Assembly: GCA_951213105.1 (NCBI GenBank)
Contig: OX578140.1
Location: forward strand, 117,040,653-117,104,652
Reading direction: 5' to 3'
Source of the DNA: Amaurobius ferox
Taxonomy: Eukaryota > Arthropoda > Arachnida > Araneae > Amaurobiidae
DNA: 64,000 nucleotides
Shown here piece by piece: positions 34,501 through 47,287 of this stretch (positions are counted from its first letter, which is position 1; the number at the start of each line of letters is the position of its first letter). Under the pieces are notes generated by a model. That model was not told the DNA's origin. It did not search any database and saw only the letters and a list, made by a program, of their open reading frames with translations. A program made the position numbers and the translations under genes.

Positions 34501-35761
34501 TTAACACTTTACAACATAGTCGAAAAGTGTTTATGACTTTGGTCATTCTGTCTGTCTGTCACTTTCGCACGATAACTGCTGTAAAAATGACTTTATCAAA
34601 ATGAAATTTTAGTACGTTGTTGAGACGGTCTGTGGGACATATGGGAATGTAAATGAATAATATCACTCAATTAGTTTTGGGTTGAACACGGGTTGAAAAC
34701 ATGAAGTACATTGAACCCTATGGGACCTAATTTTTCAAACATTTTTTAAGCGAAGTGAAAATTCACAAATTGCTTCGAAAATTTCAGGAAATATTCAAAT
34801 TATCCCATAAAAAATATGAAAAAATTTCAGCAAAATATATTTGGTAGTTTTTTAAATAAAAATTAAAATAATAATTACACCCATATAATATGAAGAGATC
34901 GCGTGACCCACTTCAAAATAAAATATGGCATCCATCTTTTTCCCAGAATAAAAATTGTGATTTTTAAAGTTCTTTTAAATTTAGATTTAGTGTTGCATCC
35001 GTCCTAAAACCGCTTTATTTTCGATTAATTTATGTGCATCTATATTCTGCGCTAACGCAGTTACAATATTTTTTAGTTTAAATGATCATCAAACACTTTG
35101 ATTATTTCCACAACGAAGCCTAATTTTAACGTATGCAGAATATAAACAAACTAATAAAGCTGTAAGGCGAGTTGTATAAGAATTGCTGAGTTTTTTTAAC
35201 GCAAAATTATTTAGCTATGGAGTCTGGAATATAGGTGATATGAATAAAATATTCATTGATTTTACGTAGAGAAGCAGACGATTTTATAACATTGCCTTTT
35301 TCAATGAAATTTTTAGCATGGAGTTAGAAAGTACTTTTACTTCTATGGTTTTAAGTTTCCAAGTAAACTAAAACTAAATTATTGCAGTGCTGTGATAATT
35401 CATGAGAATGCAGACAAGTGATTGTAAGATAGCTGTATAAGAATTACTGATTTTTTTTCATGCAAAATTATTTAACTCTTGGGTCTGGAATAAAAGTGTA
35501 TGAATGGAATATTCATTGCTTTTACATAGAGAGCCAGACGATTTATATTTCAATGATTGATTTCATTTGAATAAAGTTAATTTTTTTCGAGGAAGTTTTA
35601 AGTTTTCAAGTAAAATAAAGGATTGTAGTTCTGTGATAATTAAAAAAATATCGCTACTGAATATATTGCATTTTAGAGATAAGATACAATCAGCGAATTG
35701 CATTGAAGTTGTAAAATATTTCATAATCAATGCTTTATGCATGATTGATCTTTCTTGTTTA
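34501..35761 (+). repeat. B-family repeat B7
   Basis: Full length, from TTAACACTTTACAACATAGT to TGATCTTTCTTGTTTA. It has an internal duplication (about 35160-35260 and 35400-35540, 'gtataagaattgctga' type blocks). Confidence 0.8.
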
Positions 35762-35802
35762 TTTCTGAATCTAGATCAAACTGAGAGGAAGGGATTATCA
35801 AG

Positions 35803-36235
35803 AAACAAGAAAGATCAATCATGCATAAGCATTGATTATGAAACACTTTCCAACTGAAATGTAATTTCATTTAAAAATGTCTAAAATGTGATTCATTCAG
35901 TGGTAATATCTTTTACATTATCACAGTACTACAGTAATTTATTATACTTAAATATTTAAAACTGTATCGAAATATAAATCATCTGATTCTTTATGCAAAA
36001 TCAATGAATATTTCATTCATATAACTTGTATTCCAGACTCCAGAGCTAAATAATTTTGTGTGAAAAAAATTCAGCAATTCTTATGTAATTCATCTTACAA
36101 TCGCTTGAGATATTTGCATTCTGCATATGTTAAAATTAGGCTTCTTTGAAGAAATAATAAAAGTTTAGGGATCATTTAAAATCACAACTATTGTAATTGC
36201 ATAGGCACGGAATTTAGATACACAGATAATACACA
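35803..36235 (-). repeat. B-family repeat B8 (reverse, truncated)
   Basis: It starts AAACAAGAAAGATCAATCATG only 41 bp after the end of B7. The two are tail-to-tail and make an inverted repeat of about 430 bp. It stops in 'tagatacacagataatac', where A2 sequence follows. Confidence 0.8.
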
Positions 36236-36264
36236 GATAATATATATGTGTATGTGTATGTACT

Positions 36265-37092
36265 TAAAGTATTGGAATCGTGCCGAAGATCGGAACTCGA
36301 ATTTTCAAAGGATCTACACGTTTTGGGACTTCTAGAACACGAAAAAACTACTTTTAGGCAGACGTCTGTGTGTGTAAGGGTGTATCTGTGTATGTTTCTG
36401 TGTGTCTGTGTGGATATTACATCCAGTCTAATTGAAAAACTAATGGACCGAATTTCATACAATTTGGTAGGTATGTTTTTTGTGGGAAATCCTGATGCTC
36501 ATTAGATTATAGTACGATTCGCAATAAAAGAATCTGCCTTCTTTGCGAAATGGCCGCAGAAATTGCCTTTATCCACTCTAGCTAAAAACTAATGAACCAA
36601 ATTTAACAAAATTTGGAGTATAATATTTCAATAACCTACAAGTGATTTATATACCAAATTTAACAAAATTTTGTATATAAATCATTTGTAGGTTATTCTA
36701 CTACGATTCGGGAAAAAGGAACGGGCTATTTTTGCGAAATGGCCAGCAAAAATCGTTATATATAAAAATAAAAGACTACGTGTGCTCAATTATATCAATT
36801 AAATTCCTATTTTATATGTGATTTTTGACAACAAAAAGAATAAGACTAACCCCATTACTCTAGGACTAGCCGTTCTTGAGATATTCTAGTTTTTTCGCGT
36901 TTTCGCTACGCCACCTTTGACAATAAGTCCAGCTATCAAATGAGAACCAAATTTAAGTTTAACGTGTAAATTCAATGTCATTTAAAATACTTATGTTGTG
37001 CAGATAAACTCAAATTATCATTGAATAAATAAAGAGAACGAATATGAGTCTGCAGAGAAAGACATGTGCTGTCCACATCAGAATTTTTAACA
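36265..37092 (+). repeat. A2-family repeat, near-complete copy
   Basis: It begins AAGTATTGGAATCGTGCCGA and has the 'gaacacgaaaaaactacttt' block and a (TG)n-like tract. It ends ACATGTGCTGTCCACATCAG. A 25-bp inverted repeat with one mismatch (36630-36654 against 36673-36697) lies in it and is not seen in the other copies. Confidence 0.75.
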
Positions 37093-37499
37093 ATATTACA
37101 CCAATGATTTATAGAAGTGAACGGGGATTATTTTCAGGCCATTTCGAAAAAAATGTATGATCTATATTTAAAGATCCATCAAATATTTGTCGAATAAAAT
37201 GTTCAACAAATTTAAGTTGTGTACCAAATTTTAACTCTCTAGGACGTAGGAAAGTGCATTTAAAATGCCATCAATTAAATTTATCATGAAGAGTTATATA
37301 AAATTTAAAAAAAATGAAAAATTGTTATCTACCAAATTTATTTTAAAATATGAAGCCACTCCCATATGCAAAACGTTTAAACAAATGGAGAGATATTTAT
37401 TATATAATATCTCTCTCTTTTCTTTCTGGAAGATATCCAAAAGTCAGAATTTAATTGAATTTGTTTTTTTCCCTATATTAAATAATTTTTTTAATTAAA

Positions 37500-37872
37500 A
37501 GACTACTTAACATATTTTACTGAATTTTTTTTTATATATTCTATGGGATAATGTGAATATTTCCTAAAAATTTCGAAGCAATTCGTGAATTTTAAATTTA
37601 CTTAAAAAATGTTTGAAAAATTAGGTCCCATAGGGTTCAATGTATTTCATTTTTTCAACCTGGGTTCAATAAAAAACTAATTGGGTGATATTATTTATTT
37701 ATATTCCCATAGGTCCTACAGACCGTCTGAACAACATACTAAAATTTCATTTTGATAAACTCATTTTTACGGCAGTTATCGTGCTAACGGACAGACAGAC
37801 AGACAGACAGACAGACAGAATGAACAAAGTCATAAACACTTTTCAACTTTGTTGTAAAGTGTTAAAAAGATA
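37500..37872 (-). repeat. B-family repeat B9 (partial)
   Basis: Only the palindromic-end third of the family is present. It ends with (GACA)n and AACACTTTTCAACTTTGTTG followed by TAAAGTGTT. Confidence 0.75.
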
Positions 37873-38399
37873 GATGTTCGTTAAAAAGACGGATTATAAT
37901 ATCCCTTTTTCTATATTTTATGTTTGAAAACACATGTTCACATGAATTGAATATAAGAATACAAATATTACCACACATTTTGGACCTGATTTATCAAGTT
38001 CGGAAATGTAGATTTTGGCATGGCTTTATAAAAATCCAGTGTTGTCTTTAAAAGAACCCGCTTCATTTCAAAGGTGCACTACAGTTCAATCAATTCGAGC
38101 TGTAAGGCAATTCTCACTTTTTCGTAATGTACATCAAATGTCACTGTAAAAATATCCAGGTTGAGCTCAATATTCTTAAAATACTGAAAACGTTATTCAA
38201 ATTCAGATAGATGCTTTCTTATTCTGTTTTCTTACCAAAAATAGTGAGTTCAGACGATTTCAGTTACAAACGATTTTTTTTAATTTGAACTTTCACCAGA
38301 ACATTGGCTGTTAAAGAACGAGAAATGCTATAAAATTCTTTTCACGGCGTCGTTTTGAAGTTAATAAGGTAGTGGCAATGCATGGGATTTAAGTGAAAG

Positions 38400-39391
38400 G
38401 GATTTTCGAGTTGTGATTTATTGTGACTTTCGACAAGGGTTGACACAGTAAGTGTGTCGATCGAATGAATTCGACTTTTGGTGATGAAGCACCATCCAAA
38501 GCAACAATTTACAACTAGTTTAAAGAATTCCATTTAGACGTAAGATTTTCAGTGACGAATTTCGTGAAGATCGATCAAGAACTGCTGCGACGCCCGAAAG
38601 CATTGATTCCGTGCAACAAATGATCATTTTACATCGCCATGTCACATATGATGAAATTGGGACATCTGAACATTTCGAGGACCCGATTGCATTCAATTTT
38701 ACATGATCATTTAAAAGTAGAATAGGTATGTGCGCATAGGATTCCACACAATTTAACTCAAGCTCAAAAGAAGCTGTCAAATGGAACTTTAGGGCCTCAA
38801 ATCATGTCTTTGACGTTGTAACAGGTGACGAAACGTGTATTCATTCCTACGAACACGAAACAAAGTAGCAATCTACTGTTTCGGTGTTTTAAAATAAATC
38901 AGATTATACAAAAACTGTTCTTGCACGAAGTGTTTAAAAAAAAAATGTTTGCTTCGGTTTTTTTGGTAAATCCGGCCATGTTGCAGCCATTGCTTTGAAG
39001 GATCGTAGAATAGTAAATGCTGATTGGTATACAATTTGTTTGTCAGAAATAGTTACTCAAATCAGAAAAATAACGCGAAACGTCGCAAAGTTCTTCATCA
39101 TGACAATGAAACCTCACACGCTGCATTTCAAACTATTTGAAGCATAAAAATTGATTTGAAGAGTCATTGTTCTTATTCGCCTGATTTAACACTCAGTGAT
39201 TTGTTTTTGTTCCTAACAATCAATAATAAAAGGGGTCAACGATTTAACAGCCCAGAAGAAGCAGTTGAACCTATTATAAATCACATGTTTCTGCTTTACC
39301 AACTTCTGAATTGCACAACTATTTTGAAAATTGATTTATTCGAATGAAAAAATGTATTGATGCTAAAGACGAATATTTTGAAAAGCAATAA
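38400..39391 (+). pseudogene. mariner transposase pseudogene
   Basis: Across several frames the DNA gives the mariner order. First come the N-terminal helix-turn-helix blocks FRQGLTQ and FGDEAPSKATIYN, then FSDEFREDRSRTAATPESID and VTYDEIG. The catalytic motifs follow: VTGDETCIHSYEHETK (first Asp), HDNETSHAAF (second Asp) and YSPDLTLSDLFLF (third Asp, D,D34D type). The end is RGQRFNSPEEAVE and RMKKCIDAKDEYFEKQ with a stop at about 39390. In-frame stops and frameshifts are numerous, so it is inactive. TIRs were not identified. The stretch 37880-38400 before it shows nothing recognisable. Confidence 0.85.
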
Positions 39392-40034
39392 AACGATTTA
39401 TTTCGTGCGGTCGGAGTGGCACACCGACGAATCACTTGGCATTTGGGTAGGAGCGAGGTAGCAATTAGACAATGTTGGCAGGAATAGGTCCGGAATGGCA
39501 GCGAACGGCCTAGAGCGACGACAGAACGGGAAAATAGAGCGATTGTCGGAGCAGCTGTGACAGCACGAGATTCGTCGTTATCAACCATTCAACGTGTGAC
39601 AAACACGGAAGTGACCACCCGGACCATTAATAAAAGACTACGGGAGCGGAATCTATACTCGCGACTCCCATTACGTCGCCTACCACTGACCAGTATGCAT
39701 CGTCAACAGCTATTGTAATGGTGCCGGGCCAGATCAACGTGGAATTGTTCAGATTGGGAACGGATTTTCTTCAGTGATGAGTCCCGTTTTGAATTGAGTC
39801 CTGACGACCAGCGCAGACGTGCTTGGACAGCCCAAACATCGTCAGGATCCTGCTCTTACTGTCACATGCCACACGGTCCGACAACAGGGAAAAGGGTTGG
39901 GGTTATGGTCTGAGGTGCCATTTCGTTTGATAGCCGGACCCCCTTGATAGTCTTCCGTTGCACCATCACAGCGCAGCGGTACGTTGTCGACATTCTACGA
40001 CCGTTGTATTGCTATTCCTTTCGCAACACCCAGG

Positions 40035-40826
40035 CAGTGCCGTTCCTGGGGTGGCGAACGCCTGCGTGCAAGAATAATTTTGTGCGCCCCTATATACTAT
40101 GCTTAAATTTTGATGATAAGGCAAATTTTCATAATCATTTTTAGTTTGAGGTTTAAACTGAATAGTTTCCTTATAGACTAAAGTCACTTTAGTGTAAGTG
40201 TTTGATTATGAAAATGGGCGTAATAAAATAAAACAACGAAAAAATATGACAAAAAATTTATTTTCGACATCAAATAAAATAGACTATTAACGTACAATAT
40301 AGGTCATAAATAAAACAGGTCCATTCGGAAATTAACAAAAAATCTAATATAACTCAATTCACTCAACTGAGTGAATTGAGTTAAAACTCTCAAACGGCGC
40401 TCAACGCAAACAAATCCGTTAACTTGAAAATGTGCAAGATCTGTCTAATACCTAAGTACCTAATTATCAAATAACAAGGTAGTTTTAGAACATAACACGT
40501 CTTGCTTTTGCAGATGCAAGCTCATTGATCATTTCATTGTGATCGATGGCTTCACATATTTTATTACTGACTGACAGCCGAGTGCCGACAACAGATTTTT
40601 TGCATGTAAATTCCAGTGTAGAAGCAAAGTGTAGAAGTTACTTCTTATATTAGTTTACTGTTTCTTCCTGTAATCAAAGTTTACAGCTTTGCTATAATTT
40701 GATTTTTAATACCTTTAATGCCGATTTTTCTTCCAATTAGAAGTGCGTTTTTGCAAGAGTAGCGAATAGTTGAATTGGGCGCCTGCGTGCGGGGCATTCG
40801 CTGCATACCCGCCAGAAACGGCACTG
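40035..40826. mobile_element. hAT-like non-autonomous element in the Tc1 gene
   Basis: It interrupts the Tc1 pseudogene exactly between ...CACCCAGG and CACCCAGG..., an 8-bp target duplication (40027-40034 and 40827-40834), the length hAT transposases make. The ends are inverted repeats: CAGTGCCGTTCCTGGGGTGG on the left, and the reverse complement of the right end is CAGTGCCGTTTCTGGCGGGT. CGCCTGCGTGC occurs near both ends. The 792-bp interior has no transposase. Removing it restores the continuity of the Tc1 alignment (QHPG-LTF). Confidence 0.9.
40351..40382. repeat. 15-bp-arm palindrome inside the hAT element
   Basis: AACTCAATTCACTCA and its exact reverse complement are separated by two bases. 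Confidence 0.85.
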
Positions 40827-41289
40827 CACCCAGGGCTAACTTTTCAAAAAGATAATGCCAGGCCACACACGGCACGCCTCTCTATTGATTGTCTGCGTGC
40901 TTACGACACACTTCCTTGGCCAGCCAAATCCCTCGCTTATTGAGCACATTTGGGCTGAGATGGGGCGTCGCCTGCGACCGTCTCAGAATGTAGACGAATT
41001 ATCTCGTCAATTGGAGGCGATTTGGAACGACATCCCTCAGAACACCATGTAGCAACTTCATACATCAATGCCACGTCGACTAACAGCTTGTATCAAGGCC
41101 AGAGGTGGACCAACGCCATATTGACGTGCTCACTTTGTGTAGATCTTTCAGTGCAATAAATCATCCAATTGTTCTGAAATTCTAATCATTTCTTTTCTGT
41201 ACATCCACATTACACATAACAAATTTTGTCTCATTTGGATAATTCTTTCTTGGTGCGTCGATTTTTCTCTCTTAGAGTGTATATAAAAG

Positions 41290-44200
41290 TTGTATTTATA
41301 CAGCAAACCATTAGGCAAAATGCAATAAACAATGATTAATTTAGCAAATTAATTCAGAAAGGCTTTTCCACTTTTCCTTTTGTAAAGACCTCAATGACAT
41401 CTTCAAAATCAAGTTTTGAAATAAAATCATACTCAAGAGCTAATAAAATCAAATTGACGAGTTTAGAAAGTTTTTAACTTTTAAGTGCAAAGAAAGAACG
41501 CTTATTACAAGAATTTGAAATTGGCACGCTTAAAAGAATGTATTGGGAAAAATATATTCAATGTTTAACTTTTTAAAAATCTTTAGCTACAGACTACAAG
41601 TTCTTTATGACAAATATCTGGAAAAACATTTTTAACTGCAGAAATTTATCCAGAAAGTCTGCATCATGATCTACAAAATACTTTTTTACAAACTTTTATT
41701 GAACTGGATCTGATGCTCGTTAGTGTGATTCATATCTTTCATGTCCTAACTGATCAGGTTTCATTCATCATAGTAACATGAAACTTGACATACTGTTATC
41801 TTTTCTGGCAAATTTTTGTTCTTTGAAATTTGAACCTTATTGGGCTCACCTGTCCTTGGCATAGGAATGTACTTGTGTTTTGAGAATAACTAGAGAACTG
41901 GAGGAGCTAAACAGTGCAGATTTGGTATAGCATTGTCTTTTGTGGTATATATATTAATTCTTTGGACTTTTAACCTAAAGTATGGTGTAGAAAACAAGTA
42001 TGCACCAAAAGAATGCAATAAACCCCCCAGCTTTTTAGTGCTGGTCAAATCCCTTTTATAGAAATAAATAATTACTACCACACTCGCTGGTAACAAGACA
42101 GTATTTGTAAAAAAGCAAAGAGATTGTCACCAAATTAGTTCTTAATAGTTGCATCATCGTTCAGCAGTAGAACAAACATTATGCTATTATTTAATACATC
42201 TAGTACATCACAGTATTTAGTACAACTGGTGTTTAATAGAAAGATTTTCCATTCTAGTTTCTATTCAATGTATTTCACATGTAAGAAATTAACTTTGTTT
42301 TTAACTAACATTACTTTGTTTAAAATTCTTGTATGTGATTTATAGCAAAGTAATGTATTTTACTTGAAAATATTTTTATAAATTTAAGAAAATACAAAAT
42401 CCTTTTGAAAACACATTGAGCAGTGAAATACAAAATACATATTTTGAACTTCCTTTTTGTATTTTGCATCTAAAAGGCATTTGGGTTCCCCAGCCCCAGC
42501 CTTGGTGTTATTACTTTTTACCACCAATTTCTTCCTCGGAGTAAAATCAGTCTACGAATGTTATGTAAAATGTTCATGTGAATAGTTGCAACAGCCCATC
42601 TCTGAATTATGATAATCCTGTTAACATGAGACCTGTTAATATGCTTTCTTGCATCAAGATTTCTCATTAGCAAAAGTAGAGCAACTTGCTAATGCAAGCT
42701 GTTGACATCCTATTCCGGAACCTGCTATTCATTAAGGAAAGAGTAGTTGCAAATTTTAACATGTCAGTGTGATATGTGAATTTGGCTGAGTGCTAAAAGT
42801 AATACTAAGAGAAAAGTAGTTTTAATATTTAGCAGAACAGTATGACTGAGTGCCAGCTTCACTGACAGGAAAATCTACAAGGCAAGAAAATCACCTACTT
42901 ATTTTTAGCAGTTTGGTGGAAGCAGGTATTCTTGACTAGTTGTTAAGCTAATAGGAACCGATCTCTACTTATACTCTCAACTCTCACCCCAAAAAATAAA
43001 TAACCTACCACATTAATAAAGTGGTAATTCATTTTTTTCATTTCAACTGCACATCATCTACAAAATATGAGTGGAATCAACAGTAAAACTAGAACACTAC
43101 AAGAAAAGAAAATATTTATTCTCCATGAAAAATTACAAAAAATATTTTTTTTAAACATTGCAGGACTTCCAATTATTTACAGCTAACATGGATATTCAAT
43201 AAAAGCTAGTAAAATAAATTTTCCCTCTTTCACAGAGACATAAAAGAAGTACAGTTCAAACTCCACCAGAAATAACAATCAATATGTGGTCCTGTATATT
43301 GATTAAACACTGGTGAATCAATTAAGACAAATTTGGAACCATAGAATTTTAATTTATTAACATGCTAGCTCTTATTAAAACTGTATTTCAAACTGGTAAC
43401 AGCCAAAAATATTTTAGAAATGTATGGTGAGATGATCGTAGTTAAAATATTGCTTGCCTTCTTAAAATAGAAGGCAATGCCTATTCTGTCTTTATGCAAT
43501 GTAGTGGAAAAGCCAAGGGATGTACAGCTACAAATTAGGTACAGATGCCTTGGAGCTATTTAAAATTTATTTATTTCATTTTTTAGTTATTAATATTTTT
43601 AATCAGATAAAAGGGTAAAAGAACCTCACAGATGTCAGTTTTACGATGTCTCTTTTTTTGCAGACTGACTGAGACGTCATTTTGGTCAAAGGAGCAGTGA
43701 CAAATTGGCTGGGAAATAAAATATCAAAATTCTAACTTTTTCAATTTTATAGCTATATGCTTCAAACTGAATATGTAGGCATACTTCATTATTAATGATT
43801 ACAAATTTGGATTTTATTTTGATAATATTTACTCATGTTAAAATTTTATTCAATAGGCAATATTTTCACTTTTTTTTTTTAATTAGGGAAAAATATTTAA
43901 AAGATTTATTTAGGAAAAGGATCACGTGATCGGGCACGGTCAGCAGCGACTATGCAGACCAATTGAAGACAACTCAAAGCTTGTCCTTAAATGTGGCTAG
44001 TCAGTCTATATAGGGTCTACAAATCCTGACTTTCAAGAATAGAACACAGGCCAGTACTCAGAAACAAAATAGAAATGATCCATAAACAAAATTATTCATG
44101 ATTAAACAGATCGAGTGAATCAAATAAACTGAACTGTTGACATTTTCTTTAAATTAGTGATTAGAAAATATACCTGACACTGCCCGGGATTTAAGATGCA

Positions 44201-46154
44201 AACCTTGGATTAAAATTACACTGCAACTCACAGTGAATTCTCGAAAACCAGAACACGCTTCAACAAATACACCCGCTTTAACCACAAAAAATGTGCATTG
44301 ATGGTGTTAAGATGGAAACTCTGGGAGAATATCTTGAGGGCTTCTCCTCACAGGATAGAAGGTACCCATGTATCAAATTTTATGGCTGTACAATAATTCA
44401 GATATTTTGCTACAAATGACACAGACATATATAATAGACAGATTACGTCTTCAACTTATGAAAAGAATATATTTCTTTTAAATTCATAAAAATTCATTTA
44501 TTACTAGTATGGATTCTGTTCAAAATTTGTTTGAAAAAAAAAATTTCAATCGTTCTGATGGAATTAAGATGGAAACTCTGTGATAATATTTTTAGTCACT
44601 AAAGAACCAATATTTGTATGAAAACCATGTAAAATCATGCTGAAACATAAAATAACTAATTCAAATTTTTAAAAAATCTCACCAAAGCACATTTTTTCGG
44701 GTCCTGATGTATCCCTGTACAAAATTTTGTATGATGCTTAAATTTTTTGCTACAGATGATAAAGGCAGATAGATATCATTTACTATTATAGATACAGGTG
44801 CTTAAAATAAAATGAGTTGACAATAGTTTAATTATGGTCTGTGATAAGCATAAAACATTAAACTATGCTCTCTGCTAGTATGTACCTAAAATAAATATTC
44901 TTTCTGTATTACTTAACAGCTTCAAAAACCTAATTTCTGCTGTACTTTTTTAAATTAGCAATTTGAGGAACATGCAAGGAAGAAGATATAGTGCAGGTCT
45001 TGGATCCTGGATGTTCCATTTGGTCAAAATCCATCAATGTCCATCAAAAGCTATTTTTTATACACTTCCATAGAAAACTAAATTGCAAAATTTCAACTAG
45101 AAATGCATTTTATCCCAAAAAGGGTTTTGATTCATAAGATAAGTAGGAACAGCAAATGGTAAATAATATAAGGCACCACTACATTCCAATTTGGCACATT
45201 ATTTTTGGTGGTAAAATTTTTAGACTAGAAACAGAGAATTTATGGAGGCACATTTCAGTTTGGAATGCATTACATATATGTGATACATTTTAGTATAAAA
45301 AGTACAAAATTCAACTTTTTATATGGGCTGTCTAAAAGGGAAGTTCATTAAATTGTTCCTCATTCATTTACAGATCTTTTTTTTTGCTGTTTGGGGGGGG
45401 GGGGGGCAGGCTCTGCAACATGCAAAATGACCATGAAAATATTATCAAAGTTATAGGACTTAAACCACTTTGATTCGATCAGAAGAAATGGTAAAAGCAT
45501 ATATTTTAGGAGTCAAACAAAAGTTGAATTTGAATAGATTTGTTTCCTTTTTATTTAAAACTCACAACTCACAAGAATATCCATCTTTAGCAAAAGTTTT
45601 ATACAACCCCCAATGATCTATTGAAAACTTTAATTAATGGTGTCTTGAGTAATCTTGATTATATGGCAATGGAACTTTTTAGTTTGACTAATCCGATTTT
45701 GGAAAAGATTTTAATAATTGAAAATAGTTCCTAAGAGGGCTGTATAAAAGTCAGATTTTGTACTTTTAAAAAAATGTCACATGATTAAAATTTGTATATT
45801 TCTACTTTAATTAAAGCATTTCTTAAACTGCAAATCAATCGTTCAAGCTACAATTGACTGCGATTGGCTGCAATCAATCATTCAAGCAACATTTAGCCAT
45901 GAAATCTTTTTAAAATACCATGTATATTCCACAATAAAGAGAATAATAATAATTATTTTTTTAACTGAATGAGTATACAAAAATAACAAAAATTGTATGC
46001 ACAACAAAGCAGATTAAAAAATATTTTCTCAGTATAAACAAATTTTAACATTTATTTTACTTATGCACTTGACTAAAATTCCAATTACTAATTTGTAACA
46101 AATAAGTAAATAACTATTACACAAGTAAATAACTATTACACAACATTTTATATT
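41290..46154. other. gene-free stretch downstream of the RBR gene
   Basis: About 4.9 kb without recognisable exons on either strand. A D-family repeat-like segment lies at 44300-44770 (compare 21540-22000). A G run is at about 45396-45407, and positions 45325-45770 may be another decayed MITE. Part of it could be 3' UTR or flank of the minus-strand RBR gene, but I cannot set a poly(A) site. Confidence 0.4.
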
Positions 46155-46205
46155 GTTACCTTACACCTTTCTGGTAGGTCGGACGGTCTGAGTTTCAACA
46201 ACAAC
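46155..46205 (+). mobile_element. 5'-truncated copy of the 5S-SINE 3' end
   Basis: GTTACCTTACACCTTTCTGG ... GGTCGGACGGTCTGAGTTTC, CAACAACAA matches the last 50 or so bases of the SINE at 32250-32633. A 13-bp target duplication AACATTTTATATT flanks it (46142-46154 and 46206-46218). Confidence 0.85.
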
Positions 46206-46238
46206 AACATTTTATATTGGAATCATAAAACACATACA

Positions 46239-46972
46239 CAGGGTTTCTTCTTAAATCCTTATCCATCTCTTTAACTTTCAATTAAAGTGTTCTAGAGTTG
46301 CAGAAGCATGGTTTACTAATAGGAAAGAGAATATGCTCTATCAATTGAAAATACTTGCAGTGCCTCTAGTGGTGAATAGAAGAAGTTAGAATTCTAATCT
46401 TGAAAATGAAGCAAAATAGGATTCTTTTTTTTTTTAATTTTCAATTACAAAGTATAAAATTTTCTCTATTTAGTATAAAAATATGTGATGTTTGAACACG
46501 ACAAGCACACAGGTGATAAAAATGAGGTCAACAAAAAGGAATAATTATGCAAATTTATCGCTTTCTACTGAAGTACTTCTAAAGAAAATGGTGAGAAATA
46601 CATTTGGAAAAGTAAGAATTTGTGTAATAAGCCAATTTTAATTTATTTTGAATCATTTTTTTTTTCAAGTAAATAATAAATATTGTATAAAATTTGCAGA
46701 CAAATGATATAGCACAATAATTATCCCTTTTTGTAGATCTCATTTTTTAGCATCTGTATGCATGTTAGTGCAAACTGCAAGACTTTCCATACAAAATAGA
46801 GAATGAGTTTTCGAAATTGGAATTCTAACTTCTTTAATCACCACTAAAGGCACTGCAAACTTTTACATCAACAGCATATGGTCACTTTTCTATTAGTAGA
46901 CCATGCTTCTGCAGCTGTAGAACACCTCAATCTAAAGTTAAAAGGATACAAAGGCCTTAAGAGGGAACCTTG
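46239..46972. mobile_element. fold-back MITE with long arms
   Basis: The left arm from 46239 (CAGGGTTTCTTCTTAAATCC ... 'ttcaattaaagtgttctaga' ... 'ttgcagaagcatggtttact') is repeated inverted up to 46972 ('gaccatgcttctgcagctgt' ... 'cttaagagggaaccttg'). Outer ends are next to TA or near it. About 30 bp of flanking sequence (atattggaatcataaaacac) is also repeated at 47006-47034. There is no transposase; the small ORF at 46878-47147 crosses the right end and is not a gene. Confidence 0.6.
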
Positions 46973-47287
46973 TACAACTTATACATATTATGTAAAATTC
47001 TATATTGAAATCATAAAACACACACATTATAAATACATTCGCATTAGCTTATCATGCAATAATATCAAGTTCAGAATAAGAGGCAGCACCAGAAGTTTTA
47101 GATTGACTAACAAGTCAGAAGATTTAAAATATAATTGCAGAAAATAAATGGTACCGATCTAATGCATAACACATTATTTTAGATATTTGTGCATTACCCT
47201 AGGATTACCAAATCTTTAGGAAATTAAATCCTATTACTCATAAGCATCGCCTAATAAAGTAGTACTTCTAATGGCATAATGCAGATT

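Larger units (their letters stand above)
39404..41279 (+). pseudogene. Tc1-like transposase pseudogene, interrupted
   Basis: Part 1 (39404-40034) reads VGVAHRRITWHLGRS, then TTRTINKRLRERNLYSRLP, then IFFSDESRFELSPDDQRRRAW (first catalytic Asp), then YVVDILRPL, with stops at some Trp/Gln codons. Part 2 (40835-41125) resumes with LTFQKDNARPHTARL (second Asp), LPWPAKSP and LIEHIWAEMGRRLRPSQNVD (catalytic Glu, DD34E type). It ends near PRRLTACIKARGGPTPY. A terminal-repeat-like end (TTGGTGCGTCGATTTTTCTC then TCTTAGAGTG-TA) lies at about 41250-41279. The 5' end abuts the mariner remnant and lacks the start of the HTH region. The two parts are split by a hAT-like insertion. Confidence 0.85.

Noticed and set aside
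36214..36505. Overlapping 82-85-residue ORFs with (TG)n-coded Val/Cys runs
   Set aside because: They come from the microsatellite part of an A2 repeat and are not genes. The same applies to the frame at 28998-29252.
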